From Promethearchaeota archaeon (GTDB taxonomy: Archaea; Asgardarchaeota; Lokiarchaeia; Sigynarchaeales; SOKP01), in assembly GCA_004524515.1 (NCBI GenBank), contig SDNV01000043.1, positions 1 through 21,049 of the forward strand: a stretch of 21,049 nucleotides of DNA, in the 5' to 3' direction. This document shows, piece after piece, positions 14,092-21,049 of the stretch. The translations under genes were made by a program, and so were the position numbers. The first letter of the stretch is position 1, and every line of letters starts with the position of its first letter. The notes beneath the pieces are model-generated. The model was not told the origin of the DNA and searched no databases. It saw only the letters and a program-made list of their open reading frames with translations.

Positions 14092-17000
14092 GATACTAAA
14101 ACAAAACGAAAATTAAGAATTTTACTACTGATAATAGCCTTTTTTAGTGGACAATTAGTCTTAATAGGTATATTAAATTATCCTTGGATCACTTATTATG
14201 ATGAGAATGAAGTTAAAGACTTAAAAGATGATATGTTAGATTTTACTAATAGTCACCAAAATCCAGATTCTGATCTATTTATAGAAACAACAATAGATTC
14301 AAATTATAGAGCAATAGATTCCATAAATTTTTCTGATTCCATAATATCTTCTACCAATTTAATAAATCCAAGGCAAAATGAGTATCTAGATAATGATATG
14401 GAAGATTTCTTTTTTTATTATTTATTTGAGAAACAAAATGATAATGGATCATTTTCTGATATAGTTGGGACAGGTAATATGTTCTCTACTTATCAAGTTA
14501 TTGAAACTATCGATAACCTTGATAATTCTTTTATAGATACCCACAATCAGGAATATGAAATAAATAAAGTCAATCTCATTGTAGAATTTTTAAAAAATTC
14601 GTTAGATGAGAATGGATACGGCTTTAAACTTAATGAACTTGCGCCTTTTTCGGATATAATTTCAACATATTGTGCAATAAATTTAGCTAAAAGATTTAAT
14701 GCCCATTATCTTCTTAATAATGAAAATCTTACTAGATTCGTTAATAATACTTTAATTGAAGCCGATGCAACCCCGGAACTTACATATTATAGGATACAAG
14801 CCTATCTAGAATTAGGGTTAGAATTTAATATTACACAAAAAGTGGCATTATATGCCTTTTTTCTCTCTTTTTACAATATTGATGATGGGGGATATTCTAT
14901 GATTTTGGGAGGCGAATCAGATGTCCAATCCACATATTTCGCAATTTCTTCACTTGATGCCATCAATGCGACAATAATCAATCCAAATAAAACTTTATAT
15001 TATATTTATAATTGTTCGAAATCAGATGGAGGTTTTGGGTATCGACCAGATAATGTAAGTAGAACATACGAATCAGATTTCAAATCCGGTTGGGCAGCAA
15101 TGAGATCCATCCAATTTCTTGAAAAGAATAGCTCAATTGATGATATTTATATCAACGCATACCGATTGGAATACTATAATTGGCTGTACGATCATCAAGC
15201 TGAAAATGGTTTATTTGGGGAAATTTCACTTCAGGCAAATTATTGGGGTGTGTTAGCTAATCATTATGCCGATCCTGAAAACTTGGAAGATACTCTTGAA
15301 ACCAAAAAGATTTGGAATTATATCGAAGATTGTTATGATAAAAGTGATGGGGGTTTTGGATATAAGCCTGAAGAAGATGCGAGTTTATTTTCTACATTCT
15401 GTGCTCTTGAGATTTACGAGATGTTTTATAGTTATAAGGAATATGAATTACCTGATATCAATAAAACTATTGATTATTTAGTTGATCTACAAAATTCAGA
15501 TGGTGGATTTAATATAGGACTTGATCTATATCAAATTACTGCTTTTTTTGGGCCTTTAAGAGAAATTTTTTTAAGTTTATTGAAAACGAATATATCTACT
15601 GTTGAAAGTACTTATTGGGCGCTCTCATCTTTAGAGAGTTTAGGAGCATTAGACCAAATTGATGAGGAGGATCTCATGCATTGGATTTATTCTTGTCAAA
15701 ATGCTGATGGAGGGTTTTCTATAATATTAGGATTTCATAGTGATACAATATCAACGTATTTTGGATTAGGGATTTTTAAATTGTTAAATACCGATCCAAT
15801 TTCAAAACTTGGCCCTATTGAATTTCTGAAAACCGCCCAAAATGATGAGGGAAGTTTTGATCCAATGCCTGCTCTTTCTTTGATATTTGATCTACCCTCC
15901 TCTTTTTTAATTACTTTTTTTGCCGCGATGGGTTTATATGATTATGACTATCAACCGGAGGAAGTAGAGGAATTAATCGAATGGTATGAGGATTGTTTTA
16001 GTTCAAATACGGGAGGGATGGGGGATTTCCCCGAATTTGGAGGAGACTTGAGAAATACCCCATATGCTATAATTCTTATCGAAGAACTTAGATACGATCA
16101 AGCTTTTAATCCACAACCATGGACAGAATTAATTACTGTTATAATACTCACAGAGATATTTCTCATCTTCTTATATGGGATTATTAAAGCGATAACTGTG
16201 TTAAATGTGGCAATTTCAAGGAAGCTTAAATTGAGATTTGGGATCGGGGAGAAATTTAATATTTCTTATTTACGCAGATTTCCCGCGATTTATTGTGAAA
16301 ATCTCAATGTGTTTGCTGGGGGTAAGCTAATTGTCGACTCAGTTTCAATGCGATTAGAGCATGGGGAAATTCTAGGGGTATTAGGAGAGAGTGGAGCAGG
16401 AAAGTCCACATTTGTGAAAGCCTTACTAGGAATGCGTAAATTTAATGGAATAAATCAAATCTATGGATTAGATGTGAGTAGATACTCAAAGAAAATGAGA
16501 CCTATTTATGGTTATGTCCCTCAGCAGTTAATGCTTTATAATAATTTTACGGTATTACAGAACATTCTTTATTTTGGAAAAAGATATGATCTCTCAGAAA
16601 AAGAAATTATAAATAGAACGAGAAGGATTTTGCGCTCTTTGGAAATTGAAGATAAAATTAATGAGCTTGTGAAAAATCTTTCCGGGGGCCAAAAAAGGCG
16701 AGTTAGTATTGCTTTAGCCTTAATACATAATCCTGCGATTCTTTGGATGGATGAACCTACCTCAGGTTTGGATCCCGTCGTGAGGGAAAATCTATGGTTA
16801 GCCTTAACTAAAATTAATGAACAATATAACACCACTTTGATTGTAATAACTCATTACCCCGAAGAATCTCGCTTTTGTCATAAGGTGGCCATTTTCGGAA
16901 GATTGCGGGGAATGATTGATTTTGGTTCCCCTCGAGAATTACTTGTTCAAATACCAGGTAAGGGCAGAAAAATAGAATTATATTTCAATCAAGTTCAAGA

Positions 17001-17220
17001 AAATGTTATTGAAAAACTGGAATCTATAGAGGGAATAGAAATAGCGTTGGAACGGCGAGAGGGGACTGAATTCCTATTATTTACAGATCTAGATGTAGAT
17101 ACTCTATTTAATAGGATAAATCAGAAATTTCCTCAGTCTATTCCTCAGATATTACAATCTGATGCTCAAATGGAAGATTATTTTAGAATTAAAGCTATAA
17201 AGGTGCCGGAAATTGAGTAA
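14089..17220 (+). CDS. Membrane-anchored extracellular prenyltransferase/terpene-cyclase-like toroid fused to ABC ATPase
   Basis: 1043 residues if translation starts at ACG 14089; the first in-frame ATG is 14233. Order: basic cytoplasmic start (KTKRKLR), helix 1 (10-30), about ten alpha-alpha repeats (about 110-660), helix 2 (about 680-702), basic loop, then an ABC ATPase (about 735-960) with a DUF4162-like tail. The repeats carry QNxDGGF-type motifs with STY/STF...AL helices, as in prenyltransferase-beta and terpene-cyclase folds. I see no DxDD cyclase motif or D-C-H zinc triad, so a binding role is more likely than catalysis. ATPase motifs are intact: Walker A GESGAGKST 766-774, LSGGQ from 864, D888-E889, H922. 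Helix 1 is needed to put the toroid outside and the ATPase inside, which argues for the upstream start. The downstream gene overlaps by 8 nt. Confidence 0.87.
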   Translation, partial: TDTKTKRKLRILLLIIAFFSGQLVLIGILNYPWITYYDENEVKDLKDDMLDFTNSHQNPDSDLFIETTIDSNYRAIDSINFSDSIISSTNLINPRQNEYLDNDMEDFFFYYLFEKQNDNGSFSDIVGTGNMFSTYQVIETIDNLDNSFIDTHNQEYEINKVNLIVEFLKNSLDENGYGFKLNELAPFSDIISTYCAINLAKRFNAHYLLNNENLTRFVNNTLIEADATPELTYYRIQAYLELGLEFNITQKVALYAFFLSFYNIDDGGYSMILGGESDVQSTYFAISSLDAINATIINPNKTLYYIYNCSKSDGGFGYRPDNVSRTYESDFKSGWAAMRSIQFLEKNSSIDDIYINAYRLEYYNWLYDHQAENGLFGEISLQANYWGVLANHYADPENLEDTLETKKIWNYIEDCYDKSDGGFGYKPEEDASLFSTFCALEIYEMFYSYKEYELPDINKTIDYLVDLQNSDGGFNIGLDLYQITAFFGPLREIFLSLLKTNISTVESTYWALSSLESLGALDQIDEEDLMHWIYSCQNADGGFSIILGFHSDTISTYFGLGIFKLLNTDPISKLGPIEFLKTAQNDEGSFDPMPALSLIFDLPSSFLITFFAAMGLYDYDYQPEEVEELIEWYEDCFSSNTGGMGDFPEFGGDLRNTPYAIILIEELRYDQAFNPQPWTELITVIILTEIFLIFLYGIIKAITVLNVAISRKLKLRFGIGEKFNISYLRRFPAIYCENLNVFAGGKLIVDSVSMRLEHGEILGVLGESGAGKSTFVKALLGMRKFNGINQIYGLDVSRYSKKMRPIYGYVPQQLMLYNNFTVLQNILYFGKRYDLSEKEIINRTRRILRSLEIEDKINELVKNLSGGQKRRVSIALALIHNPAILWMDEPTSGLDPVVRENLWLALTKINEQYNTTLIVITHYPEESRFCHKVAIFGRLRGMIDFGSPRELLVQIPGKGRKIELYFNQVQENVIEKLESIEGIEIALERREGTEFLLFTDLDVDTLFNRINQKFPQSIPQILQSDAQMEDYFRIKAIKVPEIE

Positions 17221-19084
17221 TTCAGAGATTAAAGTTGAATACAAAGGGGAAAGATCACGAGAAATTGAATTATCCAGGCTTAAATCCAAGATAATTGAAG
17301 CTATTCGATTTTCGGAACGCTACTGGATGATATATAAAGAGCAAACTTTTGGGATAGCTACTATATTAGATTTAACTTATAAAAAAATATATATTGAAAT
17401 TTTGTTTTTTACCAATTTCGACGTCCTACAAAAAGGAATTCCTTTAGTAAAAATACAGACTCCTAGTAAAACCATTTTTAACTTTAATGAGGTTCTTATT
17501 GAACCAGATTTCGATGAGGATGGACTTGTGAGTCCGGTTAAAATTATTGAAAGAGTCAATAATTTAATTGCTAAAGAAATGAATTATCATCTAACCATAT
17601 TGAATTATGAAATTGAATTGCTCAATGAAAATTTCGAAAATTATGCTATAGCTGATAACCCATACTTCAGAAAAATCTATATATATTATCCAAATTACGT
17701 CATAAAACTTAGAATCAATTTTGAGAATTATCCCGAAATTCCCCATTTTCCTGAAAAAAAACAATTAATTATAAAAAGATTTAGAGAACCCCTAAGGGAA
17801 AAAATTAAAGATAAAATTGTAGAAAGGTATGGACTTACGATTTCTGAGAGGGTCGGAGAAGAAATTGAAATTTATGATGTAAAAGATGAGATTTTTATAG
17901 AAAAACCTCCTGAATCGTTAATTAAAAAATTTAACTTAAGAATTAAAAATAAAATTGAAAGGTTATTAAAAAAAAACACTACCAATAAGGATTCTGAACG
18001 TACTTACTTAAATAATATTATAAGAACCACAAAATTTAACAATTTGGAGATTATTAAAAATTGGAGCCTTGAAAATCCCCCTCATATAATCGAAGTAGTA
18101 GAATCTATTTTTTATATTGAAGAACAATCCCAAGACCTCATATTTAATAATGTAACCATTCCAAATCAAATTAATAATTTAACATTTAAAATGCATAGGG
18201 GTCAATCAATAGGAATCTATTTTGAATTCGAAGAACAGAATTATTTAGAACATGAACAGGCAGTAAACAATTTATTTAGAGCAATAGAGGGAATTGAAAC
18301 CAATTATTCGGGAGATATCTCTATTTTTGGAATACTTAATAATGCTGAAATTAAAAATAAAATAGAGGGTATGTTTAATGTTTCTAAAGATATTGATCCA
18401 AAAATGGAAGATATGGCGATCAAAAAAGCAATTACTCATAATCTATATTTAATGGGAAAGAGAAAAAGTAAAAAAAAGATAGTGAATAATGCCTTAGAAA
18501 GTACGGGACTGCTTAACAGAAAGAATGAAATAGTTTCCAAATTGAATCAATTAGACCGCTTATTATTCTCCATCTCTAGAGCACTTCTTAGAAAACAACA
18601 AATAATCATGGTTTCAATACCTCCCGGTGAAATAGGACGATTAGAAAGTGAACAGTTTAATCGATATGTGGAAAAAATTAAAAGAAAATTTCATGTCATT
18701 ATTATAATTTACGGGCCAAGAAGTATTGTTTCAAATTGCGATAGGATAATAACAATTAAAAATAAACAAGTAGAGATCGGTACTTTACCAAGTTTTATTT
18801 CAAAAATGCCCCAAGAAGGGGAGATAATTACCATTGAATTAGAACATCCTGAGGAAGACACATTAGAAAAAATGTTTGAAATTCAATCTGCACTATTTAT
18901 TGAAGAAAGAAAACATGAACGATATAAAATTTTTTGTACTGAAAAAAACCCGAATACGATTATATTGAAATTAATGGAAACGATTGGCCCCCATATCTAT
19001 AATTTTAAACGACATAAAGCCACTCTTGAGGAATATTTGGAATTTATCGAAATCTCTTCTAAAAATAATAAAAATAATCAATAA
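17213..19084 (+). CDS. Degenerate ABC ATPase-like protein with two N-terminal UBC/RWD-like domains
   Basis: A 623-residue soluble protein starting at a TTG that overlaps the previous stop, with AGGTG 7 nt upstream. Residues about 15-135 and 145-310 look like two UBC/RWD-type alpha-beta domains; examples are the strand followed by FENYPEIPHFPE and the helix NWSLENPPHIIEVVESI. This is fold-level judgement and tentative. Residues about 310-530 follow the ABC ATPase plan but lack every catalytic motif. The Walker A site after MHRGQSIGI (327-335) has no GxxGxGKS/T. The signature is replaced by LNQLD (444-448), Walker B DEP by S468-I-P, and the switch His by G501. A DUF4162-like tail follows (about 540-610), as in the operon's active ATPases. 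It is probably a regulatory or structural partner of one of those ATPases. Confidence 0.8.
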   Translation: MSNSEIKVEYKGERSREIELSRLKSKIIEAIRFSERYWMIYKEQTFGIATILDLTYKKIYIEILFFTNFDVLQKGIPLVKIQTPSKTIFNFNEVLIEPDFDEDGLVSPVKIIERVNNLIAKEMNYHLTILNYEIELLNENFENYAIADNPYFRKIYIYYPNYVIKLRINFENYPEIPHFPEKKQLIIKRFREPLREKIKDKIVERYGLTISERVGEEIEIYDVKDEIFIEKPPESLIKKFNLRIKNKIERLLKKNTTNKDSERTYLNNIIRTTKFNNLEIIKNWSLENPPHIIEVVESIFYIEEQSQDLIFNNVTIPNQINNLTFKMHRGQSIGIYFEFEEQNYLEHEQAVNNLFRAIEGIETNYSGDISIFGILNNAEIKNKIEGMFNVSKDIDPKMEDMAIKKAITHNLYLMGKRKSKKKIVNNALESTGLLNRKNEIVSKLNQLDRLLFSISRALLRKQQIIMVSIPPGEIGRLESEQFNRYVEKIKRKFHVIIIIYGPRSIVSNCDRIITIKNKQVEIGTLPSFISKMPQEGEIITIELEHPEEDTLEKMFEIQSALFIEERKHERYKIFCTEKNPNTIILKLMETIGPHIYNFKRHKATLEEYLEFIEISSKNNKNNQ

Positions 19085-19098
19085 AAATGTGAGAAAAA

Positions 19099-19911
19099 GT
19101 GATAAAACAGCTTTATATTATAAAATTTAATGGAACTCTATTATTTTCCAAAAGTTTTGTTAAAGAGAGAAAAATAGAGGATAATGTCTTAATCGGTTTT
19201 TTTGCTTCATTGGCCAATTTCAGTAGAGAAGCCTTAGAAAGCGAAATAGAATATATCGATCTCAGCCATGACGATAAATTAGTGTTATTCCCTCAGTCTA
19301 CAGAAAAATTACTCGCAACGGCCATTGTAAGTTCTATTGATGATAATGAATTGATTTCTAAAATTCTTAGGAATATTTTGCAGGATTTTATAGGAGCCTT
19401 TGCCCCGGATTTTGATCCAGATAAAATAAACCTAGAAGAAATGGATCGAATTATCAACCAAAATTTGGAAGGAAAAATATCTCGTCCGTTAATACATAGA
19501 CTGGTTTATTCCTGGATCTTATTAATTCCTTTATGTATCCTCTTAAATATCGCAAACATCACCTCCGGACAATATATTTTTCAGAATCTCTATCTTGATA
19601 AGGAATTATATTCTCAACAAGAGATTTATACGGAAGTTATTCCTGCGATGATAAGGATCTCTCTAATTGTTTTGCTAATCGTATTTATATTACCTAACAT
19701 CATTTCGGGATATTTAGTTTTAAATGAAAAATATGCGTATTTAAATTCAACAATTTACCTCATATTGATCATGGTTATCTACTTCTATACGATTGAGACC
19801 CTATTTGCATATGTTATATTAGCCTATTTACCATTGGTTTTCTTAATGTCCATAGGCTTTTCCTATTTTGGGTTTAGATTAGCTAAAAAACGAAAAATTA
19901 TAAGAAATTAA
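19099..19911 (+). CDS. Longin-like domain fused to a four-helix membrane domain
   Basis: 270 residues from a GTG at 19099, preceded by GTGAG. Residues 1-100 have the alternating strand-helix pattern of a longin/profilin-like domain: LYIIKFNGTLLFSKSF, helix NVLIGFFASLANFSREAL, strands IEYIDLSHDDKLVLFPQ and LLATAIVSSIDD, then a long helix to about 100. Such small domains are abundant in Asgard archaea, where they bind small GTPases or act in membrane-associated complexes. An acidic linker (103-126) leads to four membrane helices (137-155, 183-207, 213-235, 237-260) and a basic tail (KKRKIIRN). Both ends are thus predicted to be cytoplasmic. It is separated by only 14 bp from the pseudo-ATPase gene and is probably the last member of the operon. 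A Roadblock-type fold is the alternative. Confidence 0.75.
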   Translation: MIKQLYIIKFNGTLLFSKSFVKERKIEDNVLIGFFASLANFSREALESEIEYIDLSHDDKLVLFPQSTEKLLATAIVSSIDDNELISKILRNILQDFIGAFAPDFDPDKINLEEMDRIINQNLEGKISRPLIHRLVYSWILLIPLCILLNIANITSGQYIFQNLYLDKELYSQQEIYTEVIPAMIRISLIVLLIVFILPNIISGYLVLNEKYAYLNSTIYLILIMVIYFYTIETLFAYVILAYLPLVFLMSIGFSYFGFRLAKKRKIIRN

Positions 19912-19927
19912 GTCTTTCTCGATTTAG

Positions 19928-19935
19928 TTATATAA
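19928..19935 (+). promoter_or_regulatory. TATA box for the dipeptidase gene, probable leaderless transcript
   Basis: TTATATAA lies within the palindrome GTTATATAAC (19927-19936). Its centre is about 29 bp before the GTG at 19961, the usual TATA-to-start distance in archaea. Transcription would therefore begin at the start codon itself, and no Shine-Dalgarno is present. Confidence 0.45.
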
Positions 19936-19960
19936 CTCATGAATTTATAAATGTGTGTAA

Positions 19961-20926
19961 GTGATGGTTTTGAGAAATCCCCCCGTTATTGATGGACATA
20001 TTGATACCGCACTCGAAATTTTAAGACAACCTCGAAAATTTTCAGAGCGCTCTACGATTGGACATTGCGATTTCCATCGGATGAAAGAAGCAAATGTTAT
20101 TGCCGCGCTGTTTGCAATAGAGTCTGGATATACCATGGAAAGTCTCATTAAATCTATTGATATTTGGTTTAAATTCACCTCAAATCCAGACAATGGACTG
20201 ATGCATATTAAAACCGTAGAAGATTTTGATAAGTTAAAAGATTCTGGTCATGTAGGGGCACTTCTTCACTTTGAAGGGGTTTCAGGCATGGATGATGAGT
20301 TCAAACTTCTGAGACTTGGATACCACCTTGGACTTAGATCCATGGGATTAACCTGGTCAAATGTTAATAAATTTGCTACAGGAGTAAGAGTTACCACCAA
20401 TCGTCAAAGAAAAACAGGTTTAACAGATATGGGGCGAGATTTAGTCAGAGAAGCGCAAAATTTAGGAATAACAATTGACGTTTCTCACTTAAATGATCAA
20501 TCCTTCTGGGATCTCTATGAAATTACGGAAAAGCCCATTATCGCCACCCATTCAAATGCGCGATCCATCTGCAACCATCCGCGAAATTTGACTGATGACC
20601 AAATTAAAGCCATTCATGAAAAACACGGGACAATAGGAATCAATTTTGGCATGAAATTTTTAGATCCCGACCATCCCGGGGAAGAATTTACTAATTTAAG
20701 CTTAGATGTTGTGAAACAACATATTGATCATATTGTTAAACTGGCAGATATTAACACCATTGCTATAGGATCCGATTACGATGGAACCACTATTCCAAAC
20801 TGTTTAAGTGATTGTACAAAATTACCTTTTTTATGGGAATATCTTCTCGAAAATGGTTATAGTGAACAAGATATAAAGAAAATCTCTCACCAAAATTTAC
20901 TAAGAGTTTTTAAGGATACCTGGTAA
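19961..20926 (+). CDS. Membrane dipeptidase (renal dipeptidase-like, peptidase family M19)
   Basis: A 321-residue amidohydrolase-fold enzyme that by family hydrolyses dipeptides with a binuclear zinc centre. Expected metal and substrate residues are all present: H13-x-D15 in VIDGHIDT, bridging E105 in LLHFEGV, H176 in TIDVSH, H197 in IIATHSNA, R208 in NHPRNL and D272 in GSDYDG. The length is usual for the family. There is no signal peptide, so a cytoplasmic location is likely despite the family name. The start is GTG 19961 or ATG 19964, and transcription appears leaderless from its own TATA box 50 bp after the longin gene. Archaeal members may also act on D-amino-acid-containing dipeptides or related amides. 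A link to the exporter (processing of a peptide cargo) is only suggested by adjacency. Confidence 0.92.
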   Translation: MMVLRNPPVIDGHIDTALEILRQPRKFSERSTIGHCDFHRMKEANVIAALFAIESGYTMESLIKSIDIWFKFTSNPDNGLMHIKTVEDFDKLKDSGHVGALLHFEGVSGMDDEFKLLRLGYHLGLRSMGLTWSNVNKFATGVRVTTNRQRKTGLTDMGRDLVREAQNLGITIDVSHLNDQSFWDLYEITEKPIIATHSNARSICNHPRNLTDDQIKAIHEKHGTIGINFGMKFLDPDHPGEEFTNLSLDVVKQHIDHIVKLADINTIAIGSDYDGTTIPNCLSDCTKLPFLWEYLLENGYSEQDIKKISHQNLLRVFKDTW

Positions 20927-20970
20927 AATTTTGGCGGGCTTTTCTTGACTTTTAAAAAGTGATCAAATCC

Positions 20971-20978
20971 TTTATAAG
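20971..20978 (+). promoter_or_regulatory. TATA-like box near the window end
   Basis: TTTATAAG lies 45 bp after the dipeptidase stop and may be the promoter of a gene beyond the window. The remaining tail holds the inverted repeat ACTTTT-A-AAAAGT (20948-20960) and the palindrome TTTCTTTAAAGAAA (21002-21015), but no coding region that I can support. Confidence 0.3.
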
Positions 20979-21049
20979 AAAAAAGCAATCTTATGATGAA
21001 ATTTCTTTAAAGAAAATTTAAAATTCAGTACTTAATTTTCAAAATTATC

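Noticed and set aside
14437..16050. Catalytic protein prenyltransferase or squalene-hopene cyclase activity of the toroid
   Set aside because: QxxDGGF repeats are present, but I see neither the Asp-Cys-His zinc triad nor a DxDD motif. The domain is predicted to be extracellular, away from prenyl diphosphates.
1..21049. CRISPR arrays, tRNA or rRNA genes, insertion sequences, toxin-antitoxin or defence islands
   Set aside because: No regularly spaced repeats, cloverleaf-like segments, transposase motifs or defence-gene signatures were seen on either strand. tRNA detection by eye is not exhaustive.

Overview
The window is about 21 kb of AT-rich archaeal DNA. It most likely comes from an Asgard archaeon of the Lokiarchaeia/Promethearchaeota type. 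This is inferred from four things: TATA-type promoters with short or no leaders, an N-terminal longin-like domain on a membrane protein, two UBC/RWD-like domains on an ABC-ATPase-like protein, and an apparent bulge-helix-bulge (BHB) intron, which is a hallmark of archaeal RNA splicing. No rRNA, tRNA, CRISPR array or insertion sequence was recognised.

Left part (1-9716), a loose set of mostly independent genes. A MacB/LolD-type export pair runs leftwards: an ATPase, then a large FtsX-type permease that is cut by the window edge. It is followed by a small zinc-ribbon protein, a seven-helix membrane protein, a GNAT acetyltransferase and a DUF763 protein on the plus strand. On the minus strand are a second seven-helix protein, a large polytopic membrane protein of unknown function, and an alpha subunit of an ADP-forming acyl-CoA synthetase. 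A plus-strand protein with a Cys/His metal-binding N-terminus follows, downstream of a structured intergenic region.

Right part (10628-19911), a tightly packed plus-strand operon for what looks like an elaborate ABC-2-type export machine. In order it holds two paralogous ABC-2 permeases with acidic extracellular domains and a canonical ATPase whose gene is interrupted by 34 nt. Next come a membrane-anchored fusion of an extracellular prenyltransferase/terpene-cyclase-like toroid to a second ABC ATPase, a degenerate pseudo-ATPase carrying two UBC/RWD-like domains, and a longin-like domain fused to four membrane helices. A membrane dipeptidase (peptidase M19) follows under its own probable leaderless promoter.

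The main discovery candidate is the 34-nt interruption at 13548-13581. The flanks and the insert fold into a canonical archaeal BHB: a 4-bp central helix between two 3-nt bulges, with helices on both sides. Cutting at the standard bulge positions exactly restores the EPTTGVD Walker B/D-loop reading frame. This would be a protein-coding pre-mRNA intron spliced by the tRNA-splicing endonuclease. Second, the toroid-ATPase fusion has no ATG in front of its essential membrane anchor. A strong Shine-Dalgarno instead precedes an ACG at the place where a TAATG stop-start overlap would be expected. The combination of toroid-ATPase, RWD-like pseudo-ATPase and longin membrane protein does not match any transporter I can name. 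I regard it as a candidate undescribed system; its substrate is unknown.
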